From positions 1 through 64,000 of the forward strand of contig CANTFK010000968.1 of NCBI GenBank assembly GCA_947646735.1: a stretch of 64,000 nucleotides of DNA. The letters run 5' to 3'. Source of the DNA: Peronospora farinosa (lineage: Eukaryota > Oomycota > Peronosporomycetes > Peronosporales > Peronosporaceae). Below, one piece after another: positions 22,080 to 33,699 of the stretch. Positions within the stretch are counted from its first letter, which is position 1; every line of letters starts with the position of its first letter. Both the position numbers and the translations under genes were made by a program. The notes below the pieces were generated by a model, which saw only the letters and a list, made by a program, of their open reading frames with translations, searched no databases and was not told where the DNA came from.

Positions 22080-23485
22080 TGTGGTGAAGTGCTTTCCTAA
22101 ATTGTGAAGAACCCAGGGTCCCGTTGGATTGAAGGGACAAAGGGCCGTGGACTAGGGAGAAGGGACCACGCACCAGAGAGAACAGACCGGAGATAAAGGG
22201 AACCTCGGAGTGAAGCGACCGTTGGCTGAGAATTCGAAAGACAAACAAAGGAGAGGTCATTACCAGGGTAACGTTTAACCGGTACCGAAGGGATTCGACC
22301 ATGGCCCTCATTGGTCGACCCGGTCCATCATTGGTCGGACAGGTCCCTCATCGGTCGACCCGGTCCCTCATCGGTCGGCCCGGTCCCTCATCGGTCGACC
22401 CGGTCTCTCGTTGGTAGACCTGGGTCCCTCATCGGTAGACCCGGTACCTCGTCGGTAGACCTGGGTCCCTCATTGGTCGAACAGGTTCCTCATCGGTAGA
22501 CCTGGGTCCCTCATTGGTCGACCAGGTCCCTCATCGGTAGACCTGGGTCCTTTATTGGTCGACCAGGTCCCTCATTGGTCGACCTGGTCCCTCATTGGTC
22601 GACCCGGTCCCTCGCTGGTAGACCTGGGTCCCTCATTGGTCTACCTCGGCCCCTCGGAGTTCAGCTACTCCTGACCAGTACAAGGATCAGACTAGTCGAC
22701 GCAAGGAATCAGAGCTTCAGGCAAGGATAGAGTAAAGGAGTTAAAAGGATAGGACTATATTAAATACTACTCAATTTGCGATCTACTTGGCAAGTCTTTG
22801 TCGCGCTGTAAAGGAACTCTAGTCTGGCCACACGCCTGTTCCGGGGAAGGGATATATTTGGCCCCCCCGTTGAAGACAGGCGTGTGGTCCGACACAAGTG
22901 CGAGCTGAATCCCACGTGGCACGACTCCGTCACCCAAGAAGAACTTGCTCTAAGCTACTCACTGTTCCGGGAAGGGATGAATTTTGGCCCCCCCGTCGAA
23001 GACAGTTGTGTAGCGAAGTTCAAGTGCGAATAGAGCTCCAGGATATATTTGGCCTGTGAGCTCGTTCGAGTAGCAACACCCCCCCCCAAGACCCGCTATC
23101 GGAAGCGGTCTCCCTCACCTCAAGTTCCGGGAGAAACGCAAAGGTCAGGTGGTTAATACCCCTGAAACAAGAAGGAAAAGGCCAGGGATAAGCTCCCTGA
23201 AGAATTTGGCTTTAAGTCCACTCTCGACAAGGTCGATCGAGTGGCCACCTACCGGCCCACCGAGTGAAGCATATCCACTCGAGGCCCCCCAGGTCTACCT
23301 CCCTCAAGGCAGACGTCTACATCGTCACCAAGTCCTCCGAAGAGTGCAACCCGCCAGCCGACGGGTACACAAGGTGAGAGAAGGTCCATACGCGGCATCG
23401 GGGTACCCCCTCCGACAGTCGGCAGTCCGGCACAGTGAGTGGTTTGGGGTCTCATCATACAATTTTGAGAACCCACTCCACCACA
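22080..23485 (+). repeat. LTR G3
   Basis: It runs from TGTGGTGAAGTG to CTCCACCACA, 1406 bp, and is closest to G2. The element D linker resumes at the next base. Confidence 0.85.
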
Positions 23486-24220
23486 GGTTCCCGCGCGTCA
23501 TTATCGCGGTTGAACAGGGGTTCCCGCACGTGATGCAGGGGCGGAACCGGGGTTCCCATCTGCACCTATTGTGGTCGAGCAGGGGCTCCCACAAGGGCAT
23601 TGTGACGACGAGCAAGAGCTCGCCAGCGAGTGTGACGTGGACGGACAGGAGTCCTCACGCGATAGCATGATGGTCGAACCGGGGTTCCCATCATCACCCA
23701 CTGTGGTCGAACCGAGGTTCCCACATGGGCATATTGTGGTCGAGCAGGGGCTCCCACACGAGTACAACGTGGACGGACAGGAGTCCCCACGCGAGAGCAT
23801 GATGGTCGAATCGGGAATCCCATCATCACCCACTGTGGCCGAACCGAGGTTCCCACATGGGCATACTGTGGTTGAGCAGGGGCTCCCACACGGGTTACGG
23901 CGGCCGAGCAGGAGCTCCCGCATCAATTGTAGATGGTCGAGTTTGAGGTTCTCCCGTCTAGTGTTTCCGGCATCTTGGATGAAGACATCCAGTGCCTAGA
24001 GGGGGGTGATGGTTTATCACCTGACTGCGGTTCGCCAGCTTCGAGTAGTGACTCGAAGCACGATGGGGACAACAGCACCGAGAATTTAGCGTTGGAATGT
24101 GTCCACGCTATCGTGTACGTGGAAGGGAGTCCACAAAGGCGCCAATACATTGAAGTCGCAAATCCTCTTCGTAATGCGTCTTCCATTACAAGTCTTCCAG
24201 GGCTTTCCTGGAAGCATTTC
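23486..24220 (+). pseudogene. Element D linker between protease and reverse transcriptase, with repeats
   Basis: The D polyprotein resumes here with [17 protein letters not shown] repeat of about 44 residues (132 bp) follows, built from [38 protein letters not shown], with about two and a half copies between 23566 and 23900. A frameshift lies near 23570. The non-repeat part (from about 23933) encodes an acidic linker with [19 protein letters not shown]. It is conserved in copy H, where the minus strand shows LSWKNFLRDL, matching the D sequence split by the next insertion. Confidence 0.7.
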
Positions 24221-25571
24221 TGTGGTGGAGTGGGTTCTAAAATTGTATGATGAGACCCCAAACCACTCACTGTGCCGGACTGCCGACTGTCGGAGGGGGT
24301 ACCCCGATGCCGCTTATGGACCTTCTCTCACCTTGTGTACCCGTCGGCTGGCGGGTTGCACTCTTCGGAAGACTTGGTGAGGATGTAGACGTCTGCCTTG
24401 AGGGAGGTAGACCTGGGGGGCCTTGAGTGGATATGCTTCACTCGGTGGGCCGGTAGGTGGCCACTCGATCGACCTTGTCGAGAGTGGACTTAAAGCCAAA
24501 TTCTTCAGGGAGCTTATCCCTGGCCTTTTCCTTCTTGTTTCAGGGGTATTAACCACCTGACCTTTGCGTTTCTCCCGGACCTTGAGGTGAGGGAGACTGC
24601 TTCCGATAGCGGGTCTTGGGGGGGGGGGGGTGTTGCTACTCGAACGAGCTCACAGTCCAAATATATCCTGGAGCTCTATTCGCACTTGAACTTCGCTACA
24701 CAACTGTCTTCGACGGGGGGCCAAAATTCATCCCTTCCCGGAACAGTGAGTAGCTTAGAGCAAGTTCTTCTTGGGTGACGGAGTCGTGCCACGTGGGATT
24801 CAGCTCGCACTTGTGTCGGACCACACGCCTGTCTTCAACGGGGGGGGCCAAATATATCCCTTCCCCGGAACAGGCGTGTGGCCAGACTAGAGTTCCTTTA
24901 CAGCGCGACGAAGACTTGCCAAGTAGATCGCAAATTGAGTAGTATTTAATATAGTCCTATCCTTTTAACTCCTTTACTCTATCCTTGCCTGAAGCTCTGA
25001 TTCCTTGCGTCGACTAGTCTGATCCTTGTACTAACTGGTCAGGAGTGGCTGAACCCCGAGGGGCCTGGTCGACCAATGAGGGACCCAGGTCTACCGATGA
25101 GGGACCGGGTCGACCAATGAGGGACCGGGTCGACCAATGAGGGACCCAGGTCTACCGATGAGGAACCTGTTCGACCAATGAGGGACCCAGGTCTACCGAC
25201 GAGGTACCGGGTCTACCGATGAGGGACCCAGGTCTACCAACGAGAGACCGGGTCGACCGATGAGGGACCGGGCCGACCGATGAGGGACCGGGTCGACCGA
25301 TGAGGGACCTGTCCGACCAATGATGGACCGGGTCGACCAATGAGGGCCATGGTCGAATCCCTTCGGTACCGGTTAAACGTTACCCTGGTAATGACCTCTC
25401 CTTTGTTTGTCTTTCAAATTCTCAGCCAACGGTCGCTTCACTCCGAGGTTCCCATTATCTCCGGTCCCTTCTCTCTGGTGCGTGGTCCCTTCTCCCTAGT
25501 CCACGGCCCTTTGTCCCTTCAATCCAACGGGACCCTGGGTTCTTCACAATTTAGGAAAGCACTTCACCACA
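24221..25571 (-). repeat. LTR G4 (3' LTR of the inverted copy)
   Basis: On the minus strand it runs from TGTGGTGAAGTG at 25571 to CTCCACCACA at 24221. Minisatellite units lie at about 25050-25345. A polypurine tract (complement of GCCGCCCCTTGCGC) adjoins it at 25572. Confidence 0.85.
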
Positions 25572-27038
25572 GCCGCCCCTTGCGCTTGCTCAGCCGTACA
25601 GCGGCTTGAGCATGGGCATGTATTTCCTCGTCAATCACGTAGGGTTTTCTGCTTGCTCTTTGGTTGGTAGTCCGTGGCCAACCTGGGTCACTCCAGCTGT
25701 GGTTTCAATTTTCTATACAGTGAGCTGCATTCTTGAGTGACCCAGGTTTACTGAAGAGGGATCGAGGTTTACCAAAGAGGGAACCAGGTATATCAACGAG
25801 GAATCGGGTCTACTGACGAAGGGCCGAGGTCGACCAATGAGGGACCGGGTCTACCAACGAGGGGCCGGGTCGACCGATGAGGGACCGGGTCGACCAATGA
25901 GGGACCGGGTCGACCGACAAAGGACCATGACCAACCATTCAAGGAGCTTTCTATTGGCTGGAAATTCAACCAATCAGAAACCCTGATTTTTGTTGGTCGT
26001 CCACGCGTCAACGTTTCGTGAGCTCGCTGTTCCTGCTTCGCGCCCCTCGCTCGGGACTTCAGCAGCGCCGCACCTGTCGGTCCCTTGGGCATACTAGTGA
26101 CTACCCCAGTCGAAGAAGATTCTGTTGACCCATGACCTGCTGTAATCTGGTCGCTTGACGGCAGGTGTTGCGATGGATCTTGCTTCGCCCATAAGTGTCC
26201 GGTGTCCCCACAATTGGGGGGTGGACAGCGATGTCTTGGAGCGATATCTAGCTGTCCATGGACGGTGCTTGCATGTGAGTCGTCGGAGGTAAGTTCCCCT
26301 ATGATGGAGTGGTACCGACTAGGATCGACAGACGCTTGTGTATATTCTCTAACGTCGTTGTGATTCTGTCGAATCCCAGGAAAAGCAGGTCGTCCGTGTC
26401 GAACCGCCCTGCGACCATGTTCACTTCTCGAAGAAGGGTGACCAGCGCAGTGATCGCGTCTGTGACGGTCTGCAGCCGTGGTTGGGTCTACACCGGCCCA
26501 GTAAGTTGACCCGGCAGCCGGATCTCGAGGGTCTTCGCGACGGGGTCGCTCTCCAGGAACGCGTTCAGCTTGCGTTGGTGGTAGGCCCTCGTGACGTCAG
26601 TGTCTGACTATGATGCCAGTCCTGACTTCTAGGGGCCTATCGACTTGGTTTTTCCGGGCGCCTTCATCCGGAACTTTGTCAGCTTGGACTGCGCGATCTT
26701 TGTTTTTTTGTTTTTCGGGGACCTTAGCCTCTCGTTTTCACCGTCGGCTGATGGTCCTCTGGATCATGATAGACATCATGACCGAAGGTGTCCTGTACGA
26801 GGACATAGGGAGGGTATTTAGGTTTATCTTCGATAATTTCAACCTCGACCATGTTGACCGGGCCCCTCCCAAGGCCCGGTCGGTCCTTCGATCCTTTGTT
26901 TGTTTCTTCTTAAGTCACTGGCGATCGGTCTTCCAGTGGCTTCTCGGTCTTGTGCTCCTTCTTGACTTAAACATCTTTATCTTCTTGGGACTCGCGGTGA
27001 AATCCCGCGTCTTCCGAAGATCCGGGAACGCGCACCAT

Positions 27039-28387
27039 TGTGGTGGAGTGGGTTCTCAAAATTGTATGATGAGACCCCAAACCACTCACTGTGCCGGACT
27101 GCCGACTGTCGGAGGGGGTACCCCGATGCCGCGTATGAACCTTCTCTCACCTTGTGTACCCGTCGGCTGGCGGGTTGCACTCTTCGGAAGACTTGGTGAC
27201 GATGTAGATGTCTGCCTTGAGGGAGGTAGACCTGGGGGGCCTTGAGTGGATATGCTTCACTCGGTGGGCCGGTAGGTGGCCACTCGATCGACCTTGTCGA
27301 GAGTGGACTTAAAGCCAAATTCTTCAGGGAGCTTATCCCTGGCCTTTTCCTTCTTGTTTCAGGGGTATTAACCACCTGACCTTTGCGTTTCTCCCGGACC
27401 TTGAGGTGAGGGAGACCGCTTCCGATAGCGGGTCTTGGGGGGGGTGTTGCTACTCGAACGAGCTCACAGTCCAAATATATCCTGGAGCTCTATTCGCACT
27501 TGAACTTCGCTACACAACTGTCTTCGACGGGGGGGGGCCAAAATTCATCCCTTCCCGGAACAGTGAGTAGCTTAGAGCAAGTTCTTCTTGGGTGACGGAG
27601 TCGTGCCACGTGGGGTTCAGCTCGCGCTTGTGTCGGACCACACGCCTGTCTTCAACGGGGGGGGGGCCAAATATATCCCTTCCCCGGAACAGGCGTGTGG
27701 CCAGACTAGAGTTCCTTTACAGCGCGACAAAGACTTGCCAAGTAGATCGCAAATTGAGTAGTATTTAATATAGTCCTATCCTTTTAACTCCTTTACTCTA
27801 TCCTTGCCTGAAGCTCTGATTCCTTGCGTCGACTAGTCTGATCCTTGTACTGGTCAGGAGTAGCTGAACCCCGAGGGGCCGAGGTAGACCAATGAGGGAC
27901 CCAGGTCTACCAGCGAGGGACCGGGTCGACCAATGAGGGACCCAGGTCTACCAACGAGGGACCGGGTCGACCAATGAGGGACCGGGTCGACCAACGAGGG
28001 ACCCAGGTCTACCGATGAGGGACTCAGGTCTACCGATGAGGGACCCAGGTCTACCAACGAGGGAACGGGTCGACCAATGAGGGACCGGGCCGACCGATGA
28101 GGGACCGAGTCGACCGATGAGGGACCTGTCCGACCAATGATGGACCGGGTCGACCAATGAGGGGCATGGTCGAATCCCTTCGGTACCGGTTAAACGTTAC
28201 CCTGGTAATGACCTCTCCTTTGTTTGTCTTTCAAATTCTCAGCCAACGGTCGCTTCACTCCGAGGTTCCCATTATCTCCGGTCCCTTCTCTCGAGTGCGT
28301 GGTCCCTTCTCCCTAGTCCACGGCCCTTTGTCCCTTCAATCCAACTAGAACCTGGGTCCTTCAAAATTTAGGAACCACTTCACCACA
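27039..28387 (-). repeat. LTR G5 (5' LTR of the inverted copy)
   Basis: It runs from TGTGGTGAAGTG-type sequence at 28387 to CTCCACCACA at 27039. The primer-binding site (minus ATGGTGCGCGTTCC) follows at 27038 downward. Confidence 0.85.
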
Positions 28388-28829
28388 TTTCCTACGTGAC
28401 CTTAAGGGAGGCACTGGGGAACAAGTGTGTCTAATAACCAACGAGGTAGTTACCGTGACTAACGAGGAGCATATGGCGCGTCCTCAAAGCGCTGAGCCGA
28501 AGTCTGCGCGTGAAGAAAGGTTTGCATCACAGTCATGGGAGGCCATGCGAGAGTCTGGTAACCCCGTCTACGACATTGCTCGTGAGTATGCAGACGTGTT
28601 CCCGGACAAGACCCCGGCTGAACTTCCTGCGGACCGCGGTGTTCGGCACGAGATTGATCTCGTGCCAGGGTCGAAGTATTGTGTGACACGGCAGTGGCCG
28701 TTGCCTCGAGATCAAGTCGAAGCTATTGACGCATTCTTTGAAGGCCGCCGCAAAGCGGGTCATGTGCGGGAGAGTATCTCACCACATTCGAGTCCAACCT
28801 TTTGCGTGAAGAAGGCGACGGGAGGCTGG
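28388..28829 (+). pseudogene. Element D reverse transcriptase, N-terminal part
   Basis: D pol resumes with the segment before RT: YDIAREYADVFPDKTPAELP, then RHEIDLVPG, then RQWPLPRDQVEAIDAFFE and SPHSSPTFCVKKATGGW. These are the standard Ty3/gypsy entry motifs of the RT fingers. The segment is cut after the GGW codons by element E. The matching continuation WRIVHAFNKLND starts at 39559. Confidence 0.8.
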
Positions 28830-30089
28830 TGTGGTGAAGTGCTAATTTTGTGATATGGAGGTTCCGGACTCCAGTTGGATTCAGCGTATAGGCCGTGGGT
28901 CAGGGACAGGGGACCAGAGAGACAGGGGCCTCAAAAAGGGGAGCGACCGTTGGTGGAGGACAATCCGCAGGATTCGCCGAAGAAAAATCAGTATCAGGGT
29001 ACCGGTTAACCGGTACCAAAGGGAGTTGATCATGGCCGCTCATTGATCGACCTGGCCCCTCGTTGGTCGACCCGGTCCCTCATTGGTAGACCTGGGTCCC
29101 TCATCGGTCGACCCGGTCTCCTCATCGGTCGACCCAGTCCCTCGTTGGTCGACCCGGTCCCTCATCGGTCGACCTGGGTCCCTCATTGGTCGACCTCGGT
29201 CCCTCATCGGTTGACCTGGGTCCCTCATTGGTCGACCTCGGCCCCTCGGGGTTCAGCCACTCCGGACCAACTAATACAAGGATCAGACTAGTCGACGCAA
29301 GGAATCAGAGCATCAGGCAAGGATAGAGTAAAGGAGTTAAAAGGATAGGACTATATTAAATACTACTCAATTTGCGATCTACTTGGCAAGTCTTCGTCGC
29401 GCTGTAAAGGAACTCGAGTCTGGCCACACGCCTGTTCCGGGGAAGGGATATATTTGCCGCCCCCCCCCCGTTGAAGACAGGCGTGTGGTCCGACACAAGT
29501 GCGAGCTGAAACCCACGTGGCACGACTCCGGCACCCAAGAAGAACTTGCTCTAAGCTACTCACTGTTCCGGGAAGGGATGAATTTTGGCCCCCCCGTCGA
29601 AGACAGTTGTGTAGCGAAGTTCAAGTGCGAATAGAGCTCCAGGATATATTTGGCCTGTGAGCTCGTTCGAGTAGCAACACCCCCCCCCAAGACCCGCTAT
29701 CGGAAGCGGTCTCCCTCACCTCAAGGTCCGGGAGCAACGCAAAGGTCAGGTGGTTAATACCCCTGAAACAAGAAGGAAAAGGCCAGGGACGACAAGCTCC
29801 CTGAAGAATTTGGCTTTAAGTCCACTCTCGACAAGGTCGATCGAGTGGCCACCTACCGGCCCACCGAGTGAAGCATATCCACTCGAGGCCCCCCAGGTCT
29901 ACCTGCCTCAAGGCAGACATCTACATCTTCACCAAGTCTTCCGAAGAGTGCAACCCGCCAGCCGACGGGTACACAAGGTGAGAGAAGGTTCATACGCGGC
30001 ATCGGGGTACCCCCTCCGACAGTCGGCAGTCCGGCACAGTGAGTGGTTTGGGGTCTCATCATACAATTTTGAGAACCCACTCCACCACA
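28830..30089 (+). repeat. 5' LTR of element E
   Basis: 1260 bp, TGTGGTGAAGTG to CTCCACCACA. It carries a perfect 20-bp palindrome at 28998-29017 (GGTACCGGTT and its complement) just before the minisatellite (about 29040-29250). The hairpin with C-tract follows. Confidence 0.85.
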
Positions 30090-32613
30090 ATGGTGCGCGT
30101 GCCCGGATCTTCGGAAGACGCGGGATTTCACCGCGAGTCCCAAGACGATAAAGATGTTCATGTCAAGAAGGAGCACAAGACCGAAGAGTCACTGGAAGAC
30201 CGATCGCCAGTGACTCAAGAAGAAACAAACAAAGGATCGAAGGACCGACCGGGCCTTGGGAGGGGCCCGGTCAACATGGTCGAGGTTGAAATTATTGAAG
30301 ATAAACCTAAATACCCTCCCTATGTCCTCGTTGAGGACACCTTGGGTCATGACGCCTATCATGATCCAGAGGACCATCAGCCGACGGTGAAAACCGAGAG
30401 GCTAAGGTCCCCAAAAAACAACAAAACAAGATCGCGCAATCCAAGCCGACGAAGTTCCGGATGAAGGCACCCGGAAACACCAAGTCGATAGTCCCCGAGA
30501 AGGCAGGACTGGCGTCATGGACAGACGCTGATGTCACGAGGGCCTACCACCAACGCAAGCTGAACGCGTTCCTGGAGAGCGACCCCGTCGCGAAGACCCT
30601 GGAGATCCGGCAGCTGGGTCAACTCACTGGGCCGGTGTCGACCCTGCCACGGCTGCAGACCGTCACAGACGCGATCACTGCGCTGGTCACCCTTCTTCGT
30701 GAAGCGAACATGGTCGCAGGTCGGTTCGACCCGGACGACCTGCTTTCCCTGGGATTCGACAGAATCACAACAACGTTAGAGCATATGCACAAGCGTCTGT
30801 CGATCCTGGTGGGTACCACACCAGCAACGGAACACCCACCTCTGGTGACACCTACACACATGCGGTCCAAGGACATCCAGATGACGCTTCAAGACATCAC
30901 GGTGGGTCCCCACATGTACGGAGCCGCCGGCCACCCAGGGGCGAATCAAGACCCATCTCAACACCTGATGCCAAGCGGCCAGAGGGAAGCAGCACCGTGG
31001 TCCCCAGGATCGTCCTCAACTGGGTCGGTCACTAGGATGCCCCTAGGACCTACTGGAGCGGCGCTGCTCCAGGCCCGAGCGCGCAGCGCGGAGCAAGAAC
31101 CACGTGGTCTCGAAACGGCGACGCGTGGCAAGAATGAAAATCATTCCGATTTTCAGCCAATGGGAAATCAGCAAGAGAAAAAGTTGGAATTTGCTCTGCC
31201 CCGTGACGAAGATGCTGGGGGGGGAAGGACCTACCTACCCGGTAGGCGATCTGCAGACCCTCTTCGACGCGGCGATGGCAAGATTTTTGAATGAACGCCA
31301 AGTACCGCGGGCACACCCTAACGGGAGTGTAGCAGGAGGAAGACCAGAGGCGCAAAGGACGACCGCTCACCACGACCAGCATCCAGGCATACAAATGCCA
31401 AGAGGCCACACGATGACCGACGTCGATATGGAATCCGTCGGTTCCTGTGAGTTCGACCCTGACAACATGGATTTGAGGGGACCTCAGTCGATGATGGCGA
31501 ACGCAGCGCTGGGACAGATGCCAAATATGGTCCCTCGCATCAAACTCTCGGCGACCTCGGATCTTAAAGAATTTCATGGAAGAGACCAAGACGAAGACAG
31601 AGCGCGCAGATGGGTATCAACGGTCAAGACAGCATTTATAAGAGACCAAGCACCAGATGATGAACGATGTCTCGTTTTTGGAGGATTGCTGACTGGACCG
31701 GCGCAGAATTGGTATCGTCAACTGGGTCGCTCAGTCCGAGGAAACTGGAAGGACTTAATCCAAGAGTTCATGATTCGGTTCTGTGGCACGGGGGTACCGG
31801 TCGCCCGCCAGTACTACCATGCGAAGAAAAGGTCGGAAGAGACCCCACTGGATTATCTGTACCGCCTGAATGTGCTTGGACTCAGGGCGAAGATGAAGAC
31901 TAAGGATGGGTCGCCCAAGATTCAGAAGGATCACGTCGATCACTACATTTTGACGGTGGACGACCCAGAGCTAGCAGACAAGTTGACTATGCTGCGTCTG
32001 GCGGACGTGGAAGAATTGGAGGAAGTATTGACAGCATGTCAGCGGACGAAGGCAAGACGAGGCAAGATGTTGTTTGGATCAAACAAGTTTCGTCAGAAGG
32101 CACCGGCACTACCCGAGAGGCCGAGAGATCATGAATCGCCGCTCCATACATGCAGTACGGACGCCCCTGGAAGACTCGAGCTCTGAAGATTCCAGTCCAG
32201 ACTCCTCGGAGAATGAGGGAGATCTAAGACGAGTCTACCTTATGGAGAAGGAAGCGGGGAGGGATCCAAGTGTGAGGTTCTCAAAGAATCTATCGACCAG
32301 GGAGGCCGACCAACATCACCAGGCAGTAGACCAGCGACCCGGCCCGTCATCAGCGACCCCTAACACGAGATGTGCATATTGCGGGTCCAAGAAACATGGA
32401 GATCTGAATTGCTGGAAAAGATTGACCTGCGACCGCTGTGGAAGGAAGGGTCACCCGTCTGATCGCTGCCTGTTTGTATGCCGGGGTTGTGGAGAGATTC
32501 ACGAGATTGGGAAGTGCCAGATGGAGGAGTTCTATAATTTGTTCCGTCAATGGTACAACCCAGCCAAGCATGCAGGGATGTTCCCGGAGAAACTCGAGAA
32601 GATGGCAAATTAG
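30090..32613 (+). pseudogene. gag: Gag of element E, frameshifted
   Basis: The first ATG (30090) reads MVRVPGSSEDAGFHRES. Three frame changes follow: near 30460, between 31110 and 31290, and between 32070 and 32190. Visible parts, in order: an acidic N-terminal segment; a helical segment with LLREANMVAGRFDPDDLLSL; a capsid core with FGGLLTGPAQNWYRQLGRS and PLDYLYRLNVLGLRAKM around 31670-31900; then a cysteine-rich nucleocapsid with several CX2C knuckles (CAYCGSKKHGDLNC, CDRCGRKGHPSDRC, CRGCGEIHEIGKC) around 32370-32520. The capsid resembles the retrotransposon-gag family and differs from D's Gag. It is not translatable as one protein. Confidence 0.75.
30091..30103 (+). other. Primer-binding site, element E
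   Basis: TGGTGCGCGTGCC starts 1 nt after the LTR, in the position for a tRNA ending GGCACGCGCACCA. It differs from the TGGTAGCAC site of A, C, D and F. It overlaps the first ATG of the gag frame (30090). Confidence 0.65.
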
Positions 32614-33233
32614 GACGCTCGCCAGGTTTGAATCTGGTACGAGCCGAGCGTTCTAATTGTTGCATCTTTGCATATGTGGAGAAACAGCCCAAGGAGGGGA
32701 CGGGTATTCCAGTTAAGATTGGAAATATATCGAAGATTGGAACTTACCCTGTGGTCCATGTTGCTTCTTTGAATGAGCCTAATAATTTTGTTCGAGAAAG
32801 TTCAGTAATGGAGTTGGACTTATTGCCAGGCGAGTCTAGGGGGTACTGGAAATACCACGCCCCTACTAAATGGTTCAGGCAAGCGAAAGCCTCTGGAAAG
32901 GTCAACAACGACCATGCAAATTTGTTGTTCGATACTGGTGCCGAGATATCCATTCTGGATATCGCCTTTGCTCGTAAGGTAGGCTGCCAAATTGATGAAA
33001 GTGAACGACAAGAATGTATTGGCAATGAGGAATCCGTATACACCACGGAGGGGCGCACTCGCATCAAGGTCACTCTGAATGGGAACTTGGTGTACATCTT
33101 TAAGGTGTGGGTAGGCCCTATGGTAGGCCAGGATGCAATTTTGGGGATGGACTTCATGGTCCCAGCCGGTATCCGGTTAGACTTGGCCGACGGAACTCTT
33201 TGCCTCCCCGATGAGGTCAGGGTACAGGGTTGA
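32614..33233 (+). pseudogene. Aspartic protease of element E
   Basis: The frame overlaps the end of gag and is -1 relative to the nucleocapsid frame. It contains ANLLFDTGAEISILDIAFAR, a classical D-T-G-A active site, and later GQDAILGMDFMVPAG, the second conserved block. It ends at 33233. A stretch to about 33700 with frame changes separates it from RT. No A AAA AAC heptamer was seen at this junction, so how this element expressed pol is unclear. Confidence 0.75.
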
Positions 33234-33699
33234 CTGGGCGAAGGACACGGTACAATACTCGAGTATCGGATGTGAAATTGGGTCGGTATGTACAGATATC
33301 CGTTGGAGGATGTACGGAAGTGCCTCTCAAAAGGTCGACCTCAGAACAGTGGAAATTGTGGGTCACGAGAGGCGAACGATGGGTGACCACCATGATACAA
33401 GGGATAGGGCGTCGACCGATTTTGAAGATAACCAATGTCAGCCCTCGCTCCTTAACATTGCATGAAGATACTCAAGGTATGTATGTGGTTGACTAGGGAG
33501 CAAGTTCCAAGAACGCCAGGGTTTGTCTCGGTAGGCTCTCGAAGATATGCGGAATGGCTAAATCTGGCTTATGAATCTACCACCGACCAAGTCGACCATC
33601 AGGTCGACCCAACGGAAGAGGAAGAGGGGCCACTAGTGGAGAGACCAGAGTATAAGACTCCGTCACACATCTTACAGCGACCAGCAGGTCCCAACCCCA

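Larger units (their letters stand above)
15620..23485 (+). mobile_element. Tandem LTR-internal-LTR-internal-LTR array (G1-G3)
   Basis: Three LTRs (15620-16970, 18819-20230, 22080-23485) flank two near-identical internal regions (16971-18818 and 20231-22079). The array as a whole is bounded by the 4-bp duplication GGTT (15616-15619 and 23486-23489), so it represents one insertion later enlarged by recombination, or integrated as a tandem. The internal regions contain only degenerate gag and no pol, so the element is non-autonomous. The two internals differ by an extra T at about 20434 and by scattered substitutions. Confidence 0.85.
24221..28387 (-). mobile_element. Inverted non-autonomous element G4/G5
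   Basis: Two LTRs in minus orientation (24221-25571 and 27039-28387) surround a 1467-bp internal region (25572-27038) with E-like gag remnants and no pol. The 4-bp duplication TTTC flanks it (24217-24220 and 28388-28391). Removing it rejoins the D reading frame (LSWKHF with LRDLKGG). The internal region is shorter than in G1-G3 and carries independent deletions. Confidence 0.85.

Noticed and set aside
32500..32660. A -1 frameshift signal like that of D at the gag/protease overlap of element E
   Set aside because: The frames are in -1 relation, but no X XXY YYZ heptamer with a downstream stem was found and gag is already frameshifted by mutation.
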